Shown here one piece after another: positions 1 through 7,642 of a DNA stretch of 64,000 nt. Below the pieces are notes generated by a model. That model worked only from the letters and a program-made list of their open reading frames with translations, was not told the DNA's origin and searched no databases. Made by a program: the position numbers and the translations under genes. The stretch's first letter is position 1; each line of letters begins with the position of its first letter. The stretch comes from Pelotalea chapellei (lineage in GTDB: Bacteria; Desulfobacterota; Desulfuromonadia; Geobacterales; Pseudopelobacteraceae). The stretch is taken from NCBI RefSeq assembly GCF_018531195.1, contig NZ_JAHDYS010000002.1:186001-250000 (forward strand), read 5' to 3'.

Positions 1-624
1 AAGATTTTACGGGTGCTTCAGGAAAAAGAAGTTACGCGGGTTGGTGATACTAAACCTACAAGTATTGATATTCGCATTGTCGCCGCCACCAACAGATCAC
101 TGTTGACAGAAATAGCTGAACAGCGGTTCCGTGCTGACCTTTTTTACCGTTTGGCAGTCGCAGTACTGCATATCCCACCACTGAGGGAACGACAAGGTGA
201 CATCAGTCTTTTGATTGATTACTTCCTTGAAAATGACGACAGCGAACCCAATAAAAAGGTTCATAAAAAAATTTCTTCTACCGCAAGAAATCTTCTGCTT
301 TCCCATCCATGGCCAGGAAATGTCCGAGAGCTTTTGAATACTCTCAGACGTGCATCGGTGTGGACAGCAGGTGACACAATTCAGGCTGATGATGTACGCG
401 AAGCCTTGTTTTCTGTGGATTCTGTGCCGAAGGAGTATGTCCTTAACCGCTCCATCAGTGAAGGGTTCAATATTCAGGAAGTGATTAGCGAGGTCGCTCG
501 GCATTACCTTGCGAGGGCAATGGAAGAGACAGGTGAAAATAAGTCTAAAGCCGCAAAGAAGCTGGGCTTGTCGAACTATCAAACCCTAACTAATTGGCTT
601 GTAAAATATGGTCTGGAACAATAG
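1..624 (+). CDS. Sigma-54-dependent transcriptional activator (5' end outside window)
   Basis: C-terminal part of a bacterial enhancer-binding protein; the reading frame is open at base 1, so the N-terminal sensor domain and most of the AAA+ core are missing. What is visible: the end of the sigma-54 interaction domain (VAATNRSL, then FRADLFYRL, PPLRERQGDI and HPWPGNVREL, all hallmarks of the NtrC family) and a C-terminal Fis-type helix-turn-helix (SKAAKKLGLSNYQTLTNWL) for binding upstream sites. Such proteins use ATP to open sigma-54 promoter complexes. A sigma-54 promoter begins one base after the stop codon, so this gene very probably controls the HAD/HEPN/deaminase genes that follow. The signal it senses cannot be told from this window. 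Confidence 0.93.
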   Translation, partial: KILRVLQEKEVTRVGDTKPTSIDIRIVAATNRSLLTEIAEQRFRADLFYRLAVAVLHIPPLRERQGDISLLIDYFLENDDSEPNKKVHKKISSTARNLLLSHPWPGNVRELLNTLRRASVWTAGDTIQADDVREALFSVDSVPKEYVLNRSISEGFNIQEVISEVARHYLARAMEETGENKSKAAKKLGLSNYQTLTNWLVKYGLEQ

Positions 625-640
625 TGGCACGGTGGTTGCT
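625..640 (+). promoter_or_regulatory. Sigma-54 (-24/-12) promoter
   Basis: TGGCAC, five bases, then TTGCT: an exact match to the -24/-12 consensus TGGCAC-N5-TTGCW. The GC of the -12 element is at 638-639, which predicts transcription starting near 650. It lies directly downstream of a sigma-54 activator gene and upstream of the HAD phosphatase gene. Sequence match and context support each other; no activator-binding sites were identified. Confidence 0.82.
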
Positions 641-666
641 CTATAGAAGGCATGCTCGCTGAATAC

Positions 667-858
667 ATGGAAACTACACCAGAAACTCTACTTTTGAACT
701 GTCTAACTGACAGGGAAGCTTATGGAAATAGTAAACTCTTTACTGAAATTTCGATTCCTTCACTCTCTGCAATATTAGATTCAGAATTGGCATATATTGC
801 CGCTTTATGGGCCCAATGTTTGAGGCCGCTAAATCCATCCAACAAACACAAAGGGTAA
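667..858 (+). CDS. Possible small hypothetical protein (63 aa)
   Basis: Open frame between the sigma-54 promoter and the HAD gene; an in-frame ATG also exists at 652, but that is at the predicted transcript start. The product would be a small acidic-to-neutral peptide without recognisable domain or membrane segment. No good ribosome binding site precedes either ATG. It ends six bases before the HAD start codon. It may simply be a leader region of about 210 nt; I include it because its position fills the leader. Confidence 0.25.
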   Translation: METTPETLLLNCLTDREAYGNSKLFTEISIPSLSAILDSELAYIAALWAQCLRPLNPSNKHKG

Positions 859-863
859 CCGTA

Positions 864-1940
864 ATGAAAAAAATAAAATTAGCGGTATTCGACCTTGAAG
901 GCACCATTTTCCGCAACTCATACCGAGGGAAAGATTTCCCAAGTCTGTGGGCAGTAATCTGCAACCTTTGTGGTCCAGACGCGGCCAAAGAAGATGATGG
1001 CAATCGCGAAAAGTTTTATGCCGGAAAGTACGCTGGCTATTCAGAGTGGGTAATTGACACCCTGAAGATCCATCAGAAGTATGGCCTAAAGCGAAATCAG
1101 CTCGAGTCACTGATCAACTCCATCGACTACTACCCTGGCGTCGCAGAGACCTTTGAAGCCCTTCGACTGCAGGGGATTAATATCGCTATTATCTCTGGTG
1201 GTTTGAAGGCTCTTGCCGACAGGGCAGCTATTGACTACAAGATCGAGCACTGCTTTGCGTCAGCAGAATATTTTTGGAATCAGGATGGGACTGTCCGCCA
1301 TTGGAATGTAATGCCTACGGATTTTGCCCACAAGAAGTCTGTGCTGGAGATCCTCAGCAGGGACTTGGGGATATCCGCTGATGAGTGCCTCTTTGTAGGT
1401 GATGGCAGAAATGACCGAGCCGTTGCTGGCCATTGTGCTTTAAGCATTGGATTCAACCCCCATGATGAGTTACGTCCAGATGTTGATGTAATCATTGAGC
1501 AGCCCAAGGGTGCGGAAAATCTTGCCGCTGTGCTGCAACCGATTGCTCGCTATCCCCATTACACGCTGAATGATTTTTGTGGTTATAAGATCTGGAACAT
1601 TCGCAGGGAGGATGCCCCTTTCGATACGATTATTGCTGGTACGCTTTCTCAAAGTGGACAGCGAGATGCTTACCATGCTTTTCTGGTTCGTAATGGCTTG
1701 ACTTCCAATTCAGCGGACTCCTATTGCTCATACATGAATAACCTCTGTAGAAACATTGCTGCTATTTCCTGGAATGAAGCAAGTCACTCCACTGCTTTTT
1801 CCGTGTTGGTTAAAAATGCAGCAACATGTCGCACTGAAGAAGAATTCATCAATGCCCTCCAGACACCGCTAGCAGGAGAATACGGCCGCGAAAACGATTG
1901 TACATCCGCAGCCAAACAGTTCTGGCGCTACGCCCAGTAA
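864..1940 (+). CDS. HAD-family phosphatase with extra C-terminal domain
   Basis: 358 residues from the ATG at 864, chosen because AAAGGG precedes it. The N-terminal two thirds is a HAD hydrolase of the phosphoserine-phosphatase-like type: motif I is DLEGT (D10, with Glu in place of the usual second Asp), motif II is the ISGG segment, and motif IV is GDGRND near residue 180. It should remove phosphate from a small molecule, perhaps a nucleotide or phosphorylated metabolite; the substrate is unknown. Residues from about 265 on form a separate helical domain (AYHAFLVRNGLTSNSADSY) that recalls the SAM-like core-binding domain of tyrosine recombinases, also found on some restriction proteins. First well-supported gene after the sigma-54 promoter, 26 bases ahead of the HEPN gene. 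Confidence 0.8.
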   Translation: MKKIKLAVFDLEGTIFRNSYRGKDFPSLWAVICNLCGPDAAKEDDGNREKFYAGKYAGYSEWVIDTLKIHQKYGLKRNQLESLINSIDYYPGVAETFEALRLQGINIAIISGGLKALADRAAIDYKIEHCFASAEYFWNQDGTVRHWNVMPTDFAHKKSVLEILSRDLGISADECLFVGDGRNDRAVAGHCALSIGFNPHDELRPDVDVIIEQPKGAENLAAVLQPIARYPHYTLNDFCGYKIWNIRREDAPFDTIIAGTLSQSGQRDAYHAFLVRNGLTSNSADSYCSYMNNLCRNIAAISWNEASHSTAFSVLVKNAATCRTEEEFINALQTPLAGEYGRENDCTSAAKQFWRYAQ

Positions 1941-1966
1941 AATCACTACCTGATTCTGGAGATATT

Positions 1967-3202
1967 ATGGCGGAACTCTCAAAAGAAGCTCGGTTAGCCA
2001 ACTATATGATCGGCCGCTATCGCTTAGGCTACGGGTATCTGGCCATTTACCTGTCAGCGGTGCTGTTCGAGCAGGTGATCAACCAGAAGTATGACACTCA
2101 ATCGAAGCGTCTTAAATCAAACGAATCCAGCGATATTACCCTCGACAAGAAGATCCTGGCCTTGGATGAGGTAAGCCTGTCAACTGACTCTATCAAGAAG
2201 TACAGTAATATTTTTAAGGTTTTCGACGATCACGGAAAAGAAAAACCGATTGGCAGCAATCGATATGGTCACATCGGGAGGCTGCTTAACTTCAAAGGGG
2301 TACGGAATGATGTGGTTCACTCGCTGGACCTCGATTACATTACAAAACATCAGGCTGTTGTTGAAGAGATGATGCTGTACATCTGGAACGAGCTTTCTCC
2401 AGACCAATTTAAATCCATGTATTCAAGAGCAAAGGATCAGAGTCCCGGGGGTATCATCGGCACCATTTTTGAGACTACCGCTGATTACATGACAAGAGCC
2501 GTTGATGAAACTATGCCTAAAGTCTGCAGCGAGAAATTCAAAGGCATAACGACCACGCATTTTGAGAACATGTTCGAACTAAGAAGGGCAATGGCATCAT
2601 TACAAATCGAATTACGTGGGTGGATAGCAGAAAAAGCAGATTTTCTATGTACGGATGTTCTAACGACAATAGATACAACCAGCGCATATATCTGGATGCC
2701 ACTAGTACCGCGCAGAGATGATCTGGGGAAGATCCGTCTGGGCATACGAGGCGCCTCTGTTTCAATACTTGCAACGCCGCTAGATTTCAGGATCTATCTC
2801 GAATTTGGCGGATGGGCCAAAGAAGAACGATTGGCGTACTATCGCTTTCTCACTAGTGCTGAATATGAAGACTTTCATTCTTCCATAGGGAGGAAGCCCG
2901 ACATGATGGTCTTTGATGTGGATTGGTACAGTGCCCGCTTCAATGAACGTCCATGCACAGGTTGGCTGGAAGAACGAGAGCAATCAATTGCAGATGCACT
3001 GGAAAAACTAAGCGAAGCCTCTAAACGCCCGGTCACCTGGAATCGCATGCTGCATGGTTACCTGATCCCTCGGGACAGCTTGAAAGGCGATAGAGCTATT
3101 GATATGGAGCTGATAGGGCCTAAATTGATTGACATCATCGCCCTCTACGAGGTCTTCGTTGTTTTCTGCACCAAGGAAAGAGAGAAGGAATATGCAGGAT
3201 AA
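1967..3202 (+). CDS. HEPN-motif protein, putative ribonuclease
   Basis: 411 residues from ATG 1967 (GGAG just upstream); a longer frame from 1898 would overlap the HAD gene. The helical N-terminal region carries RNDVVH at residues 113-118, which fits the HEPN RNase motif R-[N/D/H]-x3-H. HEPN proteins in defence loci commonly cleave tRNA or mRNA when activated. The remaining 270 residues have no motif I recognise; several Trp/Tyr-rich stretches (VFDVDWYSARF) suggest a folded sensing or binding domain. The gene overlaps the deaminase start by 11 bases, so the two are probably translated together. Assignment rests on one motif in a helical context, so the catalytic role is inferred. Confidence 0.6.
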   Translation: MAELSKEARLANYMIGRYRLGYGYLAIYLSAVLFEQVINQKYDTQSKRLKSNESSDITLDKKILALDEVSLSTDSIKKYSNIFKVFDDHGKEKPIGSNRYGHIGRLLNFKGVRNDVVHSLDLDYITKHQAVVEEMMLYIWNELSPDQFKSMYSRAKDQSPGGIIGTIFETTADYMTRAVDETMPKVCSEKFKGITTTHFENMFELRRAMASLQIELRGWIAEKADFLCTDVLTTIDTTSAYIWMPLVPRRDDLGKIRLGIRGASVSILATPLDFRIYLEFGGWAKEERLAYYRFLTSAEYEDFHSSIGRKPDMMVFDVDWYSARFNERPCTGWLEEREQSIADALEKLSEASKRPVTWNRMLHGYLIPRDSLKGDRAIDMELIGPKLIDIIALYEVFVVFCTKEREKEYAG

Positions 3203-3623
3203 AAATGTATCCACCAGCCATGGATGCGATGCCGATACCATTTCCCGGTATCACACACTTCTGGCACAAGCACATAAGGCCAAGGAAAACGCTTATTGTC
3301 GATATTCTGGATTCAAGGTCGGAGCTGCGTTACTGGCAAAAAACGGCAGCATTATCACCGGCTGCAATGTTGAGAATGCGTCCTACGGACTCACCATATG
3401 CGCTGAAAGGGCCACTATTGTTAAGGCGGTGTCAATGGGTTATCGGCCGGGGGATTTTGAGGCTATTGCGATTGCTGCAAGTAATCCTGATTTTTCACCC
3501 TGCGGGGCCTGCCGAGAAGTAATCAATGAGTTTGGCGATGACATGATGGTTATTTTTGAGTTTAAGGGAGAAATTATAACCACTGAACTCAAGGAGCTCT
3601 TGCCATTCAGTTTCAAGCTCTAG
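3192..3623 (+). CDS. cdd: Cytidine deaminase
   Basis: 143 residues from ATG 3192, preceded by AGAAGGA. Zinc-dependent cytidine/deoxycytidine deaminase: the catalytic CAE is at residues 70-72 and PCGAC supplies the other two zinc cysteines at 104 and 107. The substrate-pocket segments KVGAALL and GCNVENASYG match the short tetrameric class. Converts (deoxy)cytidine to (deoxy)uridine in pyrimidine salvage. Its place as third gene of a sigma-54-controlled set with a HAD phosphatase and a HEPN protein suggests a role in altering nucleotide pools rather than housekeeping. The next 88 bases to mcrC hold no convincing gene. Confidence 0.92.
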   Translation: MQDKNVSTSHGCDADTISRYHTLLAQAHKAKENAYCRYSGFKVGAALLAKNGSIITGCNVENASYGLTICAERATIVKAVSMGYRPGDFEAIAIAASNPDFSPCGACREVINEFGDDMMVIFEFKGEIITTELKELLPFSFKL

Positions 3624-3711
3624 TGTTAGAGTGCCTGTCGGTAAAAAGATTGATGGGGCAATTAACAGCCTTGACGACTTGTCTGAAGAACAGTTTCAAT
3701 AGCCGACTCTG

Positions 3712-5022
3712 TTATCCAAAAACCGCTTTGGTTAAATCATAATGCAACGCCTGCCGGCCAGAAAGACTGTTCAACGGTGCCGAAACGTCAATCGTAGCCA
3801 CTACTATCTGCTTCGAGATGCCGCTATCAGAGTCCAACACGCTATTGTTGTGCTCATATGTTGCTACAATGTCAGCCAGGTTTGAAAACCTTGGATACAG
3901 CAGAACCGTCCGAGGCGAGTCGAATTCTTTGCCATAGGCATACATCTGGTACATATCGGCTTGAGAAACATTAGCATAAGACTTGTCCATATCGAGGCGT
4001 TTCCACTTCGTATCCAGCAGGCAGAGTGTAGACTTTCCATGAAACACCCCCAGGTCGGGGCATAATCGGAATCGTCCTCGTCCGTTTTGGTTCAGCAGGC
4101 TTTTACCGCTAACCTGGGATTGTACATTTACCGGTCTGCCAGCCAGTGCATGGTGCAACTCTGCGGCAATGAAGCGTTCGAAAACCTCGTTCATGTCGAA
4201 CATGAGAGAATATACCGCATCACCAGCAGGCGAGGACGATGGAGAGCAATTCCGCAGGATAATCTTGGCAAGATTGACCAACGGCTCGAATCGCTTAATC
4301 TGGCGATCCACGCATACACGCTCGCACTCTCCCGCCGAAAAGTCGATCAATGCAACTGTCTCGAAATCCGGCATTAGCCCCTTGGCCTTCCGCGAGACCT
4401 GTTCACAGAGTTTTTGCCGCTGGCAGCGGTGTAGTGCTGCTTTGAGGAGTTGTGCGACCGTATTGTCCTCGACAAATTCGTCAGAAGCAGTGAAAAAACG
4501 TTGCTGTTGGATGCCATTCAACTTGATGTGCTCGGGTATAAGAAGCTTCCCCCTGAGATACTGGCGGTTTTCAGTGAGAGTGACATAGCGTTTAATCGGG
4601 CCACGGCGCCACTCGCGGGCAAGGTTATCGACGTACAGATCTAGGAATGCTGCCAATAAAGGCTTGCTGTCATAGGTCAACCTGGCGATTTCCGAGCGGG
4701 CCAATGACACATACCCGGCTGCTGCCACCATGGTCAGAAGATTTTCTCGAGTTGGCGCATCTGGAAGCAGTTCGGCCGAAGAGTCGATTTTAGGGATAAC
4801 TTCAATCGACTTGTCGCCTATACCGAAGGTACCGACCCAGTTTGTGGCCTTTATACTGCGATAACCGAATGCAAACAGTTTGTTGCCTGTCTGCTCCTGG
4901 TACGTACTGATTACCGATAGTTCTCGAGCGGTAATCGTCTTGGTCGTTGATGACCAACGTGACCCGATAAGACAGCTCTCGAACTCACGCAGGACCATTG
5001 TATTTGGGTCTTTAAGGGTCAC
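3712..5022 (-). CDS. mcrC: McrC, nuclease subunit of McrBC restriction system
   Basis: 436 residues with a GTG start that overlaps the mcrB stop (GTGA), the standard coupling in mcrBC operons. McrC stimulates McrB and carries the PD-(D/E)xK nuclease: here the C-terminal part has RFRLCPDLGVF followed by TLCLLDTKWK, which supplies the D and D-x-K residues. The N-terminal half (GTFGIGDKSIEVIPKID) matches the McrC family. Together with McrB it cuts DNA between modified-cytosine recognition sites. It ends convergently with the cytidine deaminase gene. Confidence 0.93.
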   Translation of the reverse strand: MTLKDPNTMVLREFESCLIGSRWSSTTKTITARELSVISTYQEQTGNKLFAFGYRSIKATNWVGTFGIGDKSIEVIPKIDSSAELLPDAPTRENLLTMVAAAGYVSLARSEIARLTYDSKPLLAAFLDLYVDNLAREWRRGPIKRYVTLTENRQYLRGKLLIPEHIKLNGIQQQRFFTASDEFVEDNTVAQLLKAALHRCQRQKLCEQVSRKAKGLMPDFETVALIDFSAGECERVCVDRQIKRFEPLVNLAKIILRNCSPSSSPAGDAVYSLMFDMNEVFERFIAAELHHALAGRPVNVQSQVSGKSLLNQNGRGRFRLCPDLGVFHGKSTLCLLDTKWKRLDMDKSYANVSQADMYQMYAYGKEFDSPRTVLLYPRFSNLADIVATYEHNNSVLDSDSGISKQIVVATIDVSAPLNSLSGRQALHYDLTKAVFG

Positions 5023-7172
5023 AATTCGCCCTTGTAAATTTTCATAATCGACTCAGGCGCAATCTGCGGTGGAACCTCATAGATTCTACGGGCGGAGAGA
5101 TGTGAATCACTGGCACCAAATAGTGAGCCAACTCGTACCAGCCGGTAGCTTATGATGGCATTCTCTTTCGATTTTGGTCGTCCGTCTGTGTCTGTCGTAT
5201 CTTCGAGATCATCGAATACCAGTTGAATCTTCTCCCAGTCCTCGTAGAAGTATTCCTGCAGCAGCGGAATGATTTTGGTCAAAAACACCCGTTCAAGGTC
5301 TTCATAGGACTTCAACCCCAGGAAATATGCATGCCCGATACGGTGATCACGGTCATAAAGGAACTCGATACGGTCGTTGACCGCCTCCAGGAGCTTTTCT
5401 AGGTCAATTGTGTCCTCCCCGTCAGGTGTTGGGATGTCTGCAATACCGGCCAGGCGAATAACGTCAGGACGAGGCATGATTTCCCGGAACTCAAAGCGGC
5501 GGCGCAGTGCCGTATCGAGCAGTGCAATCGAACGGTCTGCCGTGTTCATGGTGCCAATGACATAAAGGTTGTCTGGTACGCCGAACAGAGGCTCAGCCGG
5601 ATTCTGAGAGTGGGTATAAGGGAGACGGACCTGGAGACCACCGGTCCATTGCTCTGCAGCAGCATCCCAACTCATCCGCTTGTCGGCCTCAAGAAGCGTA
5701 ATTAACTCACCGAACACCTTTGAGATATTGGCACGATTGATTTCATCGATGAACAGGGCGTGGGGCTGCTGCGGGTCGGCCATGGCTTTGGTTACGGCCT
5801 GCTTAAAGATGCCGTCCATGACCGCATAGCCGATGGCTCCGCCTACTTCTGCATCGACAACCGGCTTGATTCCCTCCACAAATTCTTCATAGCAGTATGA
5901 TTGATGAAAGGTCAGGAAGCTGTAGCGCTGGACTTCCTCTTCTGCAGGCTGGAATTTGGCAATTGCCTGTTGAAAGGAAAGTAGCTCCGGTACTTCCGTT
6001 TGGACCAACTCTGCGTCAACTGTCCAACTGCCACTGGAATCCTTGGCAAAAATCAAAGGTTCAAGGCGCTTGGTGTACAGGACATGCGGGCAATCCGTCA
6101 CGGTGTGTGTCTGTAGCATAGCCCAAATCATGGCGCGTGAGTTTTTCTGTGCCATGATCCTGTCCTTGGCCTGGAGTAAAGGATGCTGATAGATTTCCGG
6201 CACTCGAGCTTTTTTCAAGTCGAGTAGCACCAGTGCCACCACCTGCCACCATGATAGTTCCGCTACAAGTTTCTCCAGAAATGATTCCCGGGACTGCTGG
6301 GTCTTGCTGGTGGTAAAAAGGGGGAAATACTCGTTCTGCAACAAGTACGTCTTTCCTGTCCCCGGTGGGCCGTACAGAATCAGGTTTAATGGAATGATCA
6401 GCGCCGCCGCCGGCGTTGGTGCATCACTTGCCGACGGTGTTCCCGCAGTGGTGTGTGCCGGAGGAGTGGCAGCTACCGGCTTATTCTCCTTGGCGCTTTG
6501 CACGCTGTAGTAGAAGGACTGAAGGTCAATCATATCTCTTGGCTGAAATTCGGCCAGTTCTTCCTTCAGTGTATCCATTAGGGCAAGGACGCGCTTATAC
6601 TCAGCGACCGTCAGAAACTTGCCACCACCAAGGTGCGTTTCACCGATGCGCCGTAGGAAACCATCAAAGATGCTCGGCTTGATGAAGATGTGTTGCTTAG
6701 GATTCCAGAAACAGAGAAAGAAGGTAGGTATTGCTTTGCTTATGAAAGCTGGGCTGCCGTTTTCCTTGAGCCATGCAAGAAGGTTCTGCAGCGGTTCGTC
6801 TATGGTGAGGTCGGTGCCAGCCGCTTTCCACAGTGCATGAAGCAGTGACATGAAGGCACGGGTTGATGCTTCGGTGGCAAGGATTTCATTGTAGAAAAGC
6901 GCCTCGTCCCGCCAGCTGATAAAGTTTTGCGGATAGCTGAGCCCTGGTAGTTTTTTTACAAGGAGCTGTTTTAGCTTTTCTTTGAAGTCCTGAACCGAAA
7001 GCGCTCCGGAGTCCGCTGCAACCCACTCGTCAAACAAGTCGTGCAACAGTTGTGACGTAACCCGCTTGTAATGATCCTCTCCATCGGTGTAGCCGGTTCC
7101 ACAGTCAGCAAATGTCTTGAACTCCGGAAACTCACTCAGGAAGAGCTTTTTCAGTTCGGCGATGTTAATCAT
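5019..7172 (-). CDS. mcrB: McrB, GTP-dependent AAA+ motor of McrBC
   Basis: 717 residues from ATG 7172 (CGGAG upstream). The AAA+ domain begins with GPPGTGKTYLL near residue 269; DEINRANISKVFGEL is the Walker B region, and GTMNTADRSIALLDTALRRRF is the sensor/arginine-finger segment typical of McrB, including the NTADRS stretch. The N-terminal 240 residues are the modified-DNA reading part; they do not show the well-known EcoMcrB DNA-binding domain, so the recognised modification is uncertain. A low-complexity Ala/Pro/Thr linker (near residues 233-256) separates the two. First gene of a two-gene operon. Confidence 0.93.
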   Translation of the reverse strand: MINIAELKKLFLSEFPEFKTFADCGTGYTDGEDHYKRVTSQLLHDLFDEWVAADSGALSVQDFKEKLKQLLVKKLPGLSYPQNFISWRDEALFYNEILATEASTRAFMSLLHALWKAAGTDLTIDEPLQNLLAWLKENGSPAFISKAIPTFFLCFWNPKQHIFIKPSIFDGFLRRIGETHLGGGKFLTVAEYKRVLALMDTLKEELAEFQPRDMIDLQSFYYSVQSAKENKPVAATPPAHTTAGTPSASDAPTPAAALIIPLNLILYGPPGTGKTYLLQNEYFPLFTTSKTQQSRESFLEKLVAELSWWQVVALVLLDLKKARVPEIYQHPLLQAKDRIMAQKNSRAMIWAMLQTHTVTDCPHVLYTKRLEPLIFAKDSSGSWTVDAELVQTEVPELLSFQQAIAKFQPAEEEVQRYSFLTFHQSYCYEEFVEGIKPVVDAEVGGAIGYAVMDGIFKQAVTKAMADPQQPHALFIDEINRANISKVFGELITLLEADKRMSWDAAAEQWTGGLQVRLPYTHSQNPAEPLFGVPDNLYVIGTMNTADRSIALLDTALRRRFEFREIMPRPDVIRLAGIADIPTPDGEDTIDLEKLLEAVNDRIEFLYDRDHRIGHAYFLGLKSYEDLERVFLTKIIPLLQEYFYEDWEKIQLVFDDLEDTTDTDGRPKSKENAIISYRLVRVGSLFGASDSHLSARRIYEVPPQIAPESIMKIYKGEL

Positions 7173-7642
7173 GTAAACTCCGTGTGATTACCCGAAATTA
7201 AATTGCGATTTGCTCTCTGTCAGATTCTCTCTTTACAAAATAAGCGGCTGCAATCCCTTTTGGTTGCTCATTCGTCAATTGCATGAATTTGCATGTCTTT
7301 GGGCTATATGAGTAAACAAACCGTCTGTTTTGTGGAATAAGGCAATGAAGGTATCACCATAACGGTGACCGTTCTTCTCTAGTGATCAGACATCCCACGG
7401 ATAGAAGCTGTAGTACCGAGCCCTGTCTGTGACATTAGTGATTCCAGGGAGCATTTTGCCGTAAAGGCTGATGCATGGGGCTTGAACGGCCAGATGGCCC
7501 GCCGATGGCGTTTGGTGGTTTTATCCAGGAGGTGGTTGTGTCCATATACAAAATATCATGATTCTAAAAGAGCCTTTTTTTCACAATGGCAGCACCACTC
7601 AAATCCAAATCGCTCGAGAATTTCGAGATGCATTGCCAAGTT
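7173..7642. other. Gene-free spacer between mcrB start and SIR2-partner stop
   Basis: 470 bases that hold the mcrBC promoter and the 3' end of the long minus-strand defence operon. I see no tRNA, no terminator with a clear T-run and no persuasive promoter. A short inverted repeat CTCGAGAATTTCGAG lies near 7612-7626 but lacks a T-run. The plus-strand frame at 7482-7721 has no ribosome binding site worth noting and overlaps the neighbouring gene; I do not call it. Confidence 0.6.

Noticed and set aside
3631-3702. Short frame after the cytidine deaminase gene starting with GTG
   Set aside because: About 23 codons, no ribosome site, no recognisable relation; probably non-coding.
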